Source of the DNA: Pseudarthrobacter raffinosi
GTDB lineage: Bacteria > Actinomycetota > Actinomycetes > Actinomycetales > Micrococcaceae
DNA length: 64,000 bases
NCBI RefSeq assembly: GCF_023913735.1
Contig: NZ_JAMXBH010000012.1
Location: 62,001 to 126,000 of the forward strand
Direction of reading: 5' to 3'
Every line of letters begins with the position of its first letter. Position 1 is the stretch's first letter. The position numbers were made by a program, and so were the translations under genes. Shown one piece after another: positions 1 through 9,259 of the stretch. The notes under the pieces are model-generated. The model saw only the letters and a list, made by a program, of their open reading frames with translations. It was not told the DNA's origin and made no database searches.

Positions 1-260
1 GTCCAGATGTTCTCCTCGGGGATCTCCAGCCCGGAGGCCCGCAGCCTGGCGGCCAGGTCGCGGGGCGTGAAGATCGAGTTGTTCGTCAGCACCAGGAACC
101 GCTTGGACGTGTCCACCCAGCGCTGGATCAGTTCGGCGGCCCCTGGGACGGCATGATTTTCGTGGACGAGTACGCCGTCCATGTCTGTCAGCCAGCATTC
201 GATCTCCTGGCCGCTGCGGTAAACCGCCGGTGAACCCTGTACCTGGTCTGCTTCTGCCAC
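1..260 (-). CDS. HAD-IIA family hydrolase (NagD-like), 5' part only
   Basis: Read on the minus strand from GTG at 260, the frame is open to the window edge (86 codons seen). A strong ribosome site (GGCGGAGG) lies a few bases upstream of the GTG, which fixes the start. The protein carries the HAD motif I (LTDMDGVLVHE) and motif II region (FLVLTNNS), followed by FTPRDLAARL, the order and spacing of HAD-IIA phosphatases such as NagD and AraL. Substrate cannot be told from the fragment; family members remove phosphate from nucleotides or sugars in the cytoplasm. It diverges from the RNA methyltransferase gene, and about 50 bases separate the two starts. Confidence 0.85.
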   Translation of the reverse strand, partial: MAEADQVQGSPAVYRSGQEIECWLTDMDGVLVHENHAVPGAAELIQRWVDTSKRFLVLTNNSIFTPRDLAARLRASGLEIPEENIW

Positions 261-312
261 GTTTACCTCCGCCGGTGATGAATGCTCCAGTGGTCCAGTC
301 TAGTGTTGAGGC

Positions 313-1005
313 GTGAAACAAATGCCCGGAAACCCAGTCGAACCTCTTCCGATTCCAGCGGAGGAGCCAGCGCCCGAGGAGGCGCCGGAGCCAAAGGCGG
401 AGGTCGGCGTCGGGCCCTGGGAGGGTTCGTGGCCGGAAGGTGACCACTGGGATCCGGACCTGCTCGCCGACGGCGACCGCCGCAATGTGGTGGACCAGTA
501 CCGCTACTGGAAGCATGACGCGATCGTGGCGGACCTCGATTCGAAGCGGCACAACTTCCACATCGCCATCGAAAACTGGCAGCACGACCTCAACATCGGC
601 ACCGTGGTGCGCACCGCCAACGCGTTCCTCGCCAAGGAAGTCCACATCATCGGACGACGCCGGTGGAACAGGCGCGGGGCGATGGTCACCGACCGTTACC
701 AGCACGTCCGCCACCACCCGACCGTTGAGGACTTTGTGGTGTGGGCGCAGGGGGAGGGGCTCGCGATCATCGGGATCGACATCTTCCCGGATTCCGTGCC
801 CCTGGAGACGTATGAGCTGCCCAAGGACTGCGTCCTGGTGTTCGGCCAGGAAGGGCCCGGGCTGACGCCGGAGGTCCACGAGGCGGCCCTTGCCACCCTG
901 TCCATCGAGCAGTTCGGCTCCACGCGCTCCATCAACGCCGCCTCCGCCGCCGCGATCGCCATGCACGCCTGGATCCGCCGGCACGTTTTCAGCCAGCCCG
1001 TCTGA
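313..1005 (+). CDS. SPOUT-class (TrmH/SpoU family) RNA 2'-O-methyltransferase
   Basis: Predicted SAM-dependent ribose methyltransferase acting on tRNA or rRNA. The three SpoU motifs are visible in the second half: NIGTVVRTANAF, VFGQEGPGL and STRSINAASAAAIAMH, which together form the trefoil-knot SAM site. The first 70 residues are acidic and proline-rich and lack a recognisable RNA-binding domain. Two starts are possible: GTG at 313 has a GAGG only one base upstream, whereas ATG at 322 has the same GAGG at a normal distance of about 10 bases, so the protein may begin three codons later. A palindrome follows the stop by 25 bases and may end transcription. The exact target nucleotide cannot be read from sequence. 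Confidence 0.88.
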   Translation: MKQMPGNPVEPLPIPAEEPAPEEAPEPKAEVGVGPWEGSWPEGDHWDPDLLADGDRRNVVDQYRYWKHDAIVADLDSKRHNFHIAIENWQHDLNIGTVVRTANAFLAKEVHIIGRRRWNRRGAMVTDRYQHVRHHPTVEDFVVWAQGEGLAIIGIDIFPDSVPLETYELPKDCVLVFGQEGPGLTPEVHEAALATLSIEQFGSTRSINAASAAAIAMHAWIRRHVFSQPV

Positions 1006-1029
1006 CCCGCGCCACGTCTGACCCCCGCC

Positions 1030-1084
1030 GAGATGGCATTTCACGGCCGTCCCGGGCTCCGGCATTGCCGTGACATGCCATCTC
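1030..1084. repeat. Palindromic intergenic repeat, family A copy 1
   Basis: Arms GAGATGGCATTTCACGGC and GCCGTGACATGCCATCTC enclose a GC-rich loop. A second copy at 2495-2549 has the same orientation and 50 of 55 identical bases (six differences if the run is extended to 60). The copies sit just after the stop codons of the RNA methyltransferase and of the lipase pseudogene. No T-run follows, so it is either an atypical terminator or a REP-like element. Confidence 0.8.
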
Positions 1085-1227
1085 GATGCAGGCGCGGCTG
1101 GCCCCGGCGCTGAATCCGAGACGAAACTATCGGTAATCTTCGCGAATCCCCAGGCCCACAAGTTATCCGCCAGTAGCATGTGGCCGGATCACACTCACTG
1201 GCGAGTGTGGCACTGACTGGAGGTTCA

Positions 1228-2483
1228 ATGAAGCATCCTTCTGTACGCGTCTGTTCGGCCATTATGTTGGCCGCGGTTCTCACCTTCGGTTGTGGCGCGG
1301 TGGCCTACGCCGCTCCGGCACCTGCCCTTACACCGGCGACGACGGCCAACCCGCTCGACTTCTATTTCACCCCCGCCTCACTTCCGGCCAACAACGGCGA
1401 CCTGGTCCGGACGGAGCCGTCTGTCTTCTAGGTCGATCCGCTCAAGACCATCCGGGCCCAGGCCTCCGTGCAGCGCATCATGTACCGCTCCGTGAACAGT
1501 TCCGGGGCGCCCGTCGCCGTGACCGGCACAGTGCTGGTGCCGTACGCGGCCTGGACCGGGTCGGGCCCGCGTCCGCTGGTCAGCTACGCCGCCGGAACCC
1601 AGGGGCAGGGGGACCAGTGCGCGCCGTCCCGGGCCATGGCCACCGGCGAGGAATACGAAGGAATCTTCATCGCCGGGCTGCTGGCGAGGGGCTACTCGCG
1701 GGCGGTGACCGACTATGAGGGCCTCGGCACGGCCGGCAGCCACACCTACATGGCGCGCGAATCGCAGGCGCATGCCGTTCTCGACGCCGCCCGTGCGGCC
1801 CAGCGGCTGGGGAACCCGCAGATCATGCCCGGCGGCCCCGTAGCCCTGGCTGGCTACTCGCAGGGCGGCGGCGCCTCGGCAGCCGCCGTCGAGCTTGCAC
1901 CCCAATACGCTCCGGAACTGAACCTCAAGGGTGCGTACGCGGGGGCGGTTCCGGCGGACCTTCCCGCCGTCGGACGAAACCTCGACGGCGGCCTGTATAC
2001 CGGCTTCCTGCTCTATGCGGTGACGGGCATGGGCGCCGCCGGCGGACTGGACCTGAGCCCCACCTCAACGCCGCAGGGCGGGCGAAGCTGGCGGCGACAG
2101 ACAACGAATGCACTTTGCAGTCGATCGCCTCAAGCGGCTTCCTGAACACTGCGCAGCTCACGGTTTCGGGGCAGAAGCTGAGCTCGCTGCTGGAGCTCCC
2201 CGAGCTAAAAACCGTCATTGCCGCACAGAAGATCGGCAACGGCCGGGCGTCGCAGGTCCCCGTACTGCTCTCGCACAGCGTCCTCGATGACGTCATCCCC
2301 TACGACCAAGGCAGGCAGCTGGCCAAGCGCTGGTGCGCCGCCGGATCGTCGGTGTATTTCGATGTCACGGCCGGGGCCACCCACATCGGCGGCTACGCGG
2401 CCGCCATCCCGCAGGCGTTCATCTTCCTGGAGCGCCGCTTCTCAAACCGGTCCGCAGTGAGCAACTGCTGGCTGTACGGCTAA
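1228..2483 (+). pseudogene. Secreted lipase (LIP family alpha/beta hydrolase), inactivated
   Basis: ATG at 1228 has a GGAGG ribosome site and begins a signal peptide (MKHPSVRVCSAIMLAAVLTF). The frame meets an in-frame TAG at 1429-1431 after TEPSVF, then continues in the same frame with VDPLKTIRAQ; a TAC-to-TAG change would explain it. The frame is then lost near 2061-2062, where adding one base restores LSPYLNAAGRAKLAATDNE and leads to the stop at 2481-2483. All catalytic elements survive: nucleophile elbow GYSQGGG, the Asp in SVLDDVIP and the His in GATHIGGY. This matches the secretory lipase family of Actinobacteria. Two independent lesions make a functional product unlikely, although sequencing errors cannot be excluded. 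Confidence 0.85.
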
Positions 2484-2494
2484 ACCCCCTGCAC

Positions 2495-2549
2495 GAGATG
2501 GCATTTCGCGGCAGTCCCGGGCTCCGACACTGCCGTGAAATGCCATCTC
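2495..2549. repeat. Palindromic intergenic repeat, family A copy 2
   Basis: Near-identical copy of the element at 1030-1084, same orientation, starting 12 bases after the lipase stop. Arms GAGATGGCATTTCGCGGCAG and CTGCCGTGAAATGCCATCTC pair; in both arms the changes relative to copy 1 include compensating ones (C-A on the left, T-to-C side on the right), so the stem is preserved. Confidence 0.8.
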
Positions 2550-2695
2550 GGTGCGGCATGTGAGCGTAAGTGTTACCGGCCCGCGTGACCCGAAACACTG
2601 CCCCTGCACAGAAATGGCTAGGATGGTGGCTAGCCGTAAGAGGTCTACTCTCCAGGGTCACAACCCATAGACGAAAACTCAGCATAGGAGTCACC

Positions 2696-3715
<1,020 letters not shown>

Positions 3716-3717
3716 GA

Positions 3718-4140
3718 ATGTCCGACGAGTTCCGCAAGAACCTCATGGGCCCGGAGCCAACGCTCCTGCCTGCCGAGACCGACGTCTACGCGCAGCTGGA
3801 CGCCGGCGCCGAAGCCCTGGACCTGGTTGAAAAGCACCCCACATCGTCGCTGTTGTGGGCTGTCCTGGCGGAGGAGGCGTGGGCCGAGGGCCGCACCATC
3901 GATTCCTACGCCTACTCGCGCGTTGGCTACCACCGCGGGCTGGACTCTCTGCGCCGCAACGGCTGGCGCGGCGTGGGTCCCATCCCGTGGGAGCACGAAC
4001 CCAACCGCGGCTTCCTGCGCGCGCTCTACTCGCTGGGCCGCGCGTCCGCGGCCATCGGCGAGGCCGAGGAACCGGAACGCATCGAGAAGTTCCTTAACGA
4101 CTCGGACCCGGCAGCCAAGGCAGCCATCGAGGGCAAGTAG
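3718..4140 (+). CDS. DUF3151 family protein
   Basis: 140-residue soluble protein of the actinobacterial DUF3151 family, recognised by WAVLAEEAW, TIDSYAYSRVGYHRGLD and RRNGWRGVGPIPWEHEPN. The helical segments resemble a TPR-like repeat fold, but no biochemical role is established. Its ATG lies two bases after the fba stop, with the ribosome site inside the fba 3' end, so it is translationally linked to the aldolase. An accessory role in central carbon metabolism is only a guess from this linkage. Confidence 0.9.
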   Translation: MSDEFRKNLMGPEPTLLPAETDVYAQLDAGAEALDLVEKHPTSSLLWAVLAEEAWAEGRTIDSYAYSRVGYHRGLDSLRRNGWRGVGPIPWEHEPNRGFLRALYSLGRASAAIGEAEEPERIEKFLNDSDPAAKAAIEGK

Positions 4141-4148
4141 TTTGAAGA

Positions 4149-4212
4149 GCAACGCGGGGTCACTTCCTGCCCAATAAACCACGTCTTTGGGCAGAAAGTG
4201 ACCCCGCATTGC
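4149..4212. repeat. Palindromic intergenic repeat, family B copy 1
   Basis: Begins nine bases after the DUF3151 stop. Arms GCGGGGTCACTTCCTGCCCA and TGGGCAGAAAGTGACCCCGC pair with one or two mismatches. A related copy with the same outer arm lies at 31330-31387. Confidence 0.75.
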
Positions 4213-4219
4213 TTGTTAA

Positions 4220-4273
4220 CGAACGACGGCGGGCGGTCACCTTTTCAGAAAGGTGACCGCCCGCCGTCGTTCG
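4220..4273. terminator. Long perfect hairpin between convergent genes
   Basis: A 26-bp arm beginning CGAACGACGGCGGGCGGTC is followed almost directly by its exact complement, with ACCTTTT/AAAGGT at the loop. It lies between the fba-DUF3151 unit and the convergent glycosylase-like gene, so it probably ends transcription from both sides. Confidence 0.8.
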
Positions 4274-4293
4274 GTGGTTGAGCGTTCCGTTGG

Positions 4294-4923
4294 TTAGACC
4301 TTCGCGAGCCCTGTGCGGGCCATGGCGTCGGTGTAGACGACGCGCATTTCCTCAAGGTACTGTTCCTGCCGCGCGGGCGTCCCGGCGAAGGCGCGGCCGC
4401 TGAGGGAGCGGACCTTGTAGGTCTTCAGCCCGCGGCGCCAGAGCAGCGGAACTTCGGTCTTCAACAGCAGGTTGGCCAGGCGGTTGGCTTCGGTGCCGTG
4501 GGCCACGATCACCGAGGCGCGGGGGACCACGGCGAGGAACTTCAGGAGCGGCTTGAGGCCGGCGGAAATCTGGTCCGGCGTGAACTTGCCGTTGACCTCG
4601 CCGGGGGTGTGCCACGGGTGTACGTTCCACGGCATCACGAACTCGGGGCGGAGGCCCAGCTTCCACTGGATGCCGAGCATGCGGGTGGCGGCGTCTTCGT
4701 CGCCGGCGGTGATGAAGCCGGACGGGTCAGCCTCGCCGATGTTGGAGTAGAGGCTGATGATGCGGCACTCGTCCACGTCGTGCATGGGGTCGACGTACGG
4801 GACTTCGGTGTGGGGCTTGACGCTCTGCAGGGAATCGCACAGCTCGTTGACGGCGGCAACGTTGGGCTCGTAGCGGCGGCTCAGGAGCTGTTCACGGAGG
4901 GATTCGGGGGCCAGGGCTGTCAT
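4294..4923 (-). CDS. Uracil-DNA glycosylase superfamily-like protein
   Basis: About 209 residues. The order of conserved patches (LYSNIGEADPSGFITAGDED, then MPWNVHPWHTPGE, then ASVIVAHGTEANRLA) is that of the uracil-DNA glycosylase fold, where the first patch lines the uracil pocket and the last holds the histidine loop, but the canonical GEDPG and HPSPLS motifs are not present in standard form. A role in removing damaged bases is therefore inferred, not shown. ATG at 4923 is 12 bases from an AGGAG; a TTG three codons upstream is too close to that site. Monocistronic, facing the fba unit. Confidence 0.6.
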   Translation of the reverse strand: MTALAPESLREQLLSRRYEPNVAAVNELCDSLQSVKPHTEVPYVDPMHDVDECRIISLYSNIGEADPSGFITAGDEDAATRMLGIQWKLGLRPEFVMPWNVHPWHTPGEVNGKFTPDQISAGLKPLLKFLAVVPRASVIVAHGTEANRLANLLLKTEVPLLWRRGLKTYKVRSLSGRAFAGTPARQEQYLEEMRVVYTDAMARTGLAKV

Positions 4924-5056
4924 ATAGTGCAATGTCTCCTGCGGGGCTCGGCGATGCTGCCAATCCGGAAAATGGGCGCGTGATGGGCGCGCCCGTCCGG
5001 CGTGGTTTGAAATGTGGTGTGGACCGATTCCTGGTCGATCTCTATCAGTTTAGCAA

Positions 5057-5075
5057 GCCCCGCGAAATGCGGGGC
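5057..5075. other. Small hairpin in the divergent promoter region
   Basis: GCCCCGC-GAAAT-GCGGGGC is a perfect 7-bp stem in the 308-base gap between the glycosylase-like gene and the divergent M14 peptidase gene. Apart from this and the inverted repeat at 5121-5137, I see no gene in 4924-5231. Confidence 0.5.
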
Positions 5076-5120
5076 CCGGCCCTAACCTCCCGTGATGGAC
5101 GGCACAGGGCGATCAGTCTT

Positions 5121-5137
5121 TGTCAAGTTAATTGACA
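5121..5137. promoter_or_regulatory. Inverted repeat upstream of the M14 peptidase gene
   Basis: TGTCAA-GTTAA-TTGACA is a perfect inverted repeat about 95 bases before the peptidase start, and its right half reads as a consensus -35 hexamer. It may be an operator overlapping a promoter; the regulator is unknown. Confidence 0.4.
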
Positions 5138-5231
5138 GCTTTCGTTTAGCTTGATTGGCTTCTGTGACAGCCCGCAATAAGGACGTTGCGGCTGGTCGCA
5201 CCCTCCATGCAGTCGAGAGAGGTAACGTACC

Positions 5232-6296
5232 GTGAACAAAACCCTGGCAACTTTAAGGACCGCGGCCGTATCCGGAGCCCTGGTTCTGACGGCACTCGCC
5301 GCGCCGGCACCGTTGGCCCAAGCCGTGGGCGAAGGCCCCAACTATGACGGCAACGGCCAGATCACCACCTCGAAACTGGCAACCTATGACGAGTTGGTCT
5401 CCTTCCTGAAGGATCAGGACACCCGCCAGCCAGCCATGGATCTGGAAGTGATCGGCCAGACTGTCAAGGGCCGGGACATCCACCTGGTGAAGTACATTTC
5501 GGACCCGGCCAAGCCCACCATCCTGTACCTGACCCAGCAGCACGGAAATGAGCAGTTGACCACCGAGGGTGCCATGGCATTCGTGAAACACCTGGGAACC
5601 GGGAAATCGGGGGACATCCTGGACGGAGTGAACATCCTCATCGTTCCCATGCTCAACGCCGACGGCGCGATGGGAGATGTGAACTTCCCGCTGGATGATT
5701 ACCTGGCCAAGGGCGACCGCCACATGACGCGGTACAACGCCGAGGAGGTGGACCTGAACCGCGACCACGTCGCCAAAATCCAGCCCGAAACCCAGGCCCT
5801 CCACACCAACGTCATGCGGAAGTACAACATTGACTACATGATCGACCTGCACCACCAGGGCACCCGGAGCGAACGCGACGGAAAGCTGGTCTCCGGGTCC
5901 ATCCTGTACCCCACCACGCCCAATGCCGATCCGGCTGTTGTGGAAATGTCCAAGCAGTTGGGCGCCGTGGTCTTCAACAACGTCGATTCCACCGGTTGGG
6001 GCCACTTGGGCAAGTATGTGGGCGGCAGCGCCGAGACCATCAGCCGCAACGGCATCGCAGTGGAGTACGGGATTGCTACCCTGCTCTTCGAAATGCGTGG
6101 CATGTCTGATCACTATCTGGACGGCTACGCCCTCGGGCTCCGCAGCAACGGTTACCTGATCCAGCAGACAGTGACCACGCTGACGGCCACTGCGGCGGCC
6201 ATCGCTGACGGTTCGATTGCCGACGCCGATACGTCCTTCTGGGACAGCCTGGACACCCAGACGTCCCGTCCCGGCGAGGAAGCTGACGACGAGTAG
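5232..6296 (+). CDS. Secreted M14 family zinc carboxypeptidase
   Basis: 354 residues. GTG start at 5232 has GAGAGAGG nine bases upstream. Residues 1-31 form a signal peptide ending near LAQA, so the enzyme is exported. M14 metal ligands are visible: HGNE (His and Glu of HxxE) near residue 103 and the His of DLHHQG near 205. NRDH is the substrate-binding Asn-Arg region, and the late EMRG supplies the probable catalytic Glu. It should remove C-terminal residues from peptides outside the cell. The C-terminus is short and acidic, with no sorting signal. It is transcribed alone, followed by a hairpin terminator. Confidence 0.9.
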   Translation: MNKTLATLRTAAVSGALVLTALAAPAPLAQAVGEGPNYDGNGQITTSKLATYDELVSFLKDQDTRQPAMDLEVIGQTVKGRDIHLVKYISDPAKPTILYLTQQHGNEQLTTEGAMAFVKHLGTGKSGDILDGVNILIVPMLNADGAMGDVNFPLDDYLAKGDRHMTRYNAEEVDLNRDHVAKIQPETQALHTNVMRKYNIDYMIDLHHQGTRSERDGKLVSGSILYPTTPNADPAVVEMSKQLGAVVFNNVDSTGWGHLGKYVGGSAETISRNGIAVEYGIATLLFEMRGMSDHYLDGYALGLRSNGYLIQQTVTTLTATAAAIADGSIADADTSFWDSLDTQTSRPGEEADDE

Positions 6297-6312
6297 TAGA
6301 CGGCGGGAAGTC

Positions 6313-6351
6313 TGCCCGTGGTCCTTTGCCGCGCGTGAAGGGCCACGGGCA
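6313..6351 (+). terminator. Hairpin after the M14 peptidase gene
   Basis: TGCCCGTGGTCCTTT pairs with AAGGGCCACGGGCA around a 10-base loop, 17 bases after the stop. There is no long T-run, as is common in high-GC Actinobacteria. Confidence 0.65.
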
Positions 6352-6540
6352 CCCTATTGAGTGGACAAAGTCCGTGATCGGCTAAACTTGGGTGGTAAGA
6401 GCCCCGGACTCTTGCGTGGTTGGCCGCCGTAGAGGTCCGGCCAGGCTATGGCCTTCGGGGCATTCTCATGAACGGCGCTACGCAGGCCTGCCATTTCGGT
6501 GGACGGACCTGTGCGGCCCGAACGAATGGGGGAGGATCCC

Positions 6541-7830
6541 ATGCCAGCAATCGTGATCGTAGGAGCCCAGTGGGGCGACGAAGGAAAAGGCAAGGCCACC
6601 GATCTTCTGGGCGGCCGCGTTGACTACGTCGTAAAGCCCAACGGCGGCAACAATGCCGGGCACACCGTCGTCGTAGGCGGTGAGAAGTATGAGCTCAAAC
6701 TCCTTCCGGCCGGCATTTTGAGCCCCAACGCGATTCCGATCATCGGCAACGGCTGTGTGGTGAACCTCGAGGCCCTGTTCCAGGAGATCGAAGGCCTGCA
6801 GGCCCGTGGCGCGGACACGTCCAAGCTGCGCATCTCCGCCAACGCGCACCTCGTGGCGCCCTACCACCAGGTCCTGGACAAGGTCACCGAGCGTTTCCTC
6901 GGCAGCCGCGCCATCGGCACCACCGGCCGCGGCATCGGCCCCGCCTACATGGACAAGGTGGCCCGCCTGGGCATCCGCGTCCAAGACGTCTTCGACGAGT
7001 CCATCCTCCGCCAGAAGGTGGAAGGATCCCTGCGCCAGAAGAACGAACTCCTGGTCAAGGTCTACAACCGCCGCGACATTGTGGTGGACGAGATCGTGGA
7101 CTACTTCCTGGCTTTCGCCGAGCGCCTGCGCCCGCTGGTCATCGACAGCACACTGGTCCTCAACAACGCCCTGGACGAGGGCAAGGTTGTGCTTATGGAA
7201 GGCGGCCAGGCCACCTTCCTGGACGTGGACCACGGCACCTACCCGTTCGTGACCTCCTCCAACCCGACCGCCGGCGGCGCGTCCGTTGGCTCGGGCATCG
7301 GCCCCACCCGGATCTCCCGCTCCATCGGCATCATCAAGGCCTACACCACCCGTGTTGGCGCCGGACCGTTCCCCACCGAACTGTTCGATGAGATGGGCAT
7401 GTACCTGCAGAAGACCGGTGGCGAGTTCGGCGTAAACACCGGCCGCCCGCGCCGCTGCGGCTGGTACGACGCCGTCCTGGCCCGCCACGCTTCCCGCGTG
7501 AACGGCTTCACGGACTACTTCGTCACCAAGCTGGACGTCCTCACCGGCATCGAGCAGATCCCGGTCTGCGTTGCCTACGACGTTGACGGTGTCCGGCACG
7601 ACGAAATGCCCATGACGCAGACCGAGTTCCACCACGCAGTGCCCATCTTCGAGTACTTCGACGGCTGGACCGAGGACATCACCGGTGCCCGCACCCTGGA
7701 GGATCTCCCCGAGAACGCCCGCAACTACGTGCTGGCCCTCGAAAAGCTCTCCGGCACGCGCTTCTCCGCGATCGGCGTCGGCCCGGACCGTGACCAGACC
7801 ATCGTGGTCCACGATCTGATCAACGACTGA
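6541..7830 (+). CDS. purA: Adenylosuccinate synthetase
   Basis: Joins IMP and aspartate with GTP to give adenylosuccinate, the first committed step to AMP. 429 residues, normal length. The GTP-binding loop [11 protein letters not shown] begins at residue 8, followed by [19 protein letters not shown], the [15 protein letters not shown] region and [14 protein letters not shown] at 6541 follows GGGGGAGG, a near-perfect ribosome site; longer upstream readings are not family-like. It stands alone, away from purSQL at 20.5-24 kb. Confidence 0.98.
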   Translation: MPAIVIVGAQWGDEGKGKATDLLGGRVDYVVKPNGGNNAGHTVVVGGEKYELKLLPAGILSPNAIPIIGNGCVVNLEALFQEIEGLQARGADTSKLRISANAHLVAPYHQVLDKVTERFLGSRAIGTTGRGIGPAYMDKVARLGIRVQDVFDESILRQKVEGSLRQKNELLVKVYNRRDIVVDEIVDYFLAFAERLRPLVIDSTLVLNNALDEGKVVLMEGGQATFLDVDHGTYPFVTSSNPTAGGASVGSGIGPTRISRSIGIIKAYTTRVGAGPFPTELFDEMGMYLQKTGGEFGVNTGRPRRCGWYDAVLARHASRVNGFTDYFVTKLDVLTGIEQIPVCVAYDVDGVRHDEMPMTQTEFHHAVPIFEYFDGWTEDITGARTLEDLPENARNYVLALEKLSGTRFSAIGVGPDRDQTIVVHDLIND

Positions 7831-7845
7831 CAGCCTGTAAAGCAC

Positions 7846-7888
7846 GACGACGGCGGGTCACCTGAAAGGGTGGCCCGCCTTTGTCGTC
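7846..7888 (+). terminator. Terminator after purA
   Basis: GACGACGGCGGGTCACC pairs with GGTGGCCCGCC..GTCGTC (one mismatch and a TTT bulge), starting 16 bases after the purA stop. Confidence 0.7.
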
Positions 7889-8085
7889 ACTTGGGGGAAT
7901 TTACACAGGCTTAACGCAGCCGGTCTTGTGAGGCTGTAGACGGGCCGGACAGACTCTTAAGCACACCCTGAACTGATCAGTTGATCATTCGACCAGACCC
8001 GCAGGTGCCGGACGCAGAGATGCTTCCGGGACCGCCCGTGGCGACGATGCCGCCCGGACGGGACCCCAGACCGGAAGGATTTATC

Positions 8086-8427
8086 ATGGCCGGGAAGTTT
8101 GAAGTTTTCTTGGATTCGGATTCACATTTCAGGTTCCGCCTCACGGCGCCGGATGGCACGGTGATGGCTGTGTCCGGGGCTTTTGAGGACAAAGCCGCAG
8201 TGGTTGCCGGTATCGCCGCCGTCCGCGAATGCGCCGGGACAGGGCTGGTCACCGATCTCTGCCCCGCCGCCAAAGTTTCGCGGACCGCCCCCGCCCCCAC
8301 GTCCGTGGTGGTCCCCGCCCAACTCCAGCCGAACTGCGGGGACCAACGCGTCCCCGCCACCAGGGCGCACACTTTTGTTATGGCCAAGGCACCGCGCCTG
8401 GGGGTGGCCGCCCCGCGCTGGATTTGA
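8086..8427 (+). CDS. YegP/DUF1508-type protein
   Basis: 113 residues. The N-terminal half matches a single YegP/DUF1508 unit: KFEVFLDSDSHFRFRLTAPDG, SGAFEDKAAVVAGIAAVRE. YegP proteins usually hold two such units; here the second half is a proline-rich unstructured tail. ATG at 8086 has GGAAGGA at the right distance, so upstream in-frame codons are probably leader. Function unknown; the fold is a small beta-alpha module found in many bacteria. Confidence 0.8.
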   Translation: MAGKFEVFLDSDSHFRFRLTAPDGTVMAVSGAFEDKAAVVAGIAAVRECAGTGLVTDLCPAAKVSRTAPAPTSVVVPAQLQPNCGDQRVPATRAHTFVMAKAPRLGVAAPRWI

Positions 8428-8562
8428 GGCGCGCTGGGCCTGAGCTGGGCTGGGCCAGAACGCGCTGGACGTAGCCAGCCCTGCCCGACGTTACGCTCCC
8501 GGAAGGTTTTTTGTCCGACGGCGTAACCCCTGCGGTGCGAAGAGCGATTACCCCTATGAAGC

Positions 8563-8608
8563 GCCGGCCTGGAACTTGTCCCCCATCATGTTCCAGGCCG
8601 GCTCTTTT
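8563..8608 (+). terminator. Rho-independent terminator
   Basis: GCCGGCCTGGAAC and GTTCCAGGCCGGC form a perfect 13-bp stem followed by TCTTTTGTT. It isolates the YegP-type gene from the sigma factor unit. Confidence 0.85.
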
Positions 8609-8647
8609 GTTACTGGAAGGTAAGGTTGGCTGGCGAGGGCATTCCGC

Positions 8648-9259
8648 GTGCGACGTGCGGGCCCCAAGCTGAGCAAGCCCAGTCCCTCCACCGAAGGCCC
8701 TGTGTCCGTGACCGATGCACTGACAGACGACGTTCTGCGTGCGCGCGCCCGCGATCCGGAGCTCTTCAGTATCGTGTACCGAACGTACGCGCCACAGGTC
8801 CTGGGCTACCTCACAGCCCGCGGGGTAGAAGATCCGGAGGCGGTTATGCAGGAAGTCTTCATCGCCGTCCTGCCACGGCTGCAGAAGGTTACCGGCGGCG
8901 TGGCCGGGCTGCGCACGTTTGTCTTCTCCGTGGCGCACGCCAGGATGGTGGACGATCACCGGAGACAGCAGCGCACCCCCAGTAAACTCCCGTTCGAACC
9001 CGACCTCGACGGACGCGAGGAGTCCTCGGCCGAGACTGAAGTGCTGCACCGGATCTCGCCGCAGGAAGTGGCCGATCTCCTCAAAGAATTGCCGGATGAA
9101 CAGCGGGAAGTGCTGTCGTTACGCCTCGTCGCGGGCCTCACGGTGGACCAGGTGGCCGCTGTGATGGGCAAGAGTGCCGGCGCCGTCAAACAGCTCCAGC
9201 GCCGTGCATTGATCCGGCTGCGCGAGCAGTCCGCAGTGAAGGAGTACGTGGCGCCATGA
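8648..9259 (+). CDS. ECF-type RNA polymerase sigma factor
   Basis: Up to 203 residues. Sigma region 2 is seen at about residues 38-107 (IVYRTYAPQVLGYL, DPEAVMQEVF, TFVFSVAHARMVDDHRR) and region 4 at about 142-195 (LLKELPDEQREVLSLRL, LTVDQVAAVMGKSAGAVKQL), with only a short linker, the layout of group 4 (ECF) sigma factors. The start is uncertain: GTG 8648, 8702 or 8708 are all in frame, and none has a strong ribosome site. The next gene overlaps by ATGA, so the two are translationally coupled, as with sigma/anti-sigma pairs. Confidence 0.88.
   Translation: MRRAGPKLSKPSPSTEGPVSVTDALTDDVLRARARDPELFSIVYRTYAPQVLGYLTARGVEDPEAVMQEVFIAVLPRLQKVTGGVAGLRTFVFSVAHARMVDDHRRQQRTPSKLPFEPDLDGREESSAETEVLHRISPQEVADLLKELPDEQREVLSLRLVAGLTVDQVAAVMGKSAGAVKQLQRRALIRLREQSAVKEYVAP

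Noticed and set aside
6478..7845. 455-codon open frame antisense to purA
   Set aside because: Mirror of purA codons; no protein-family features.
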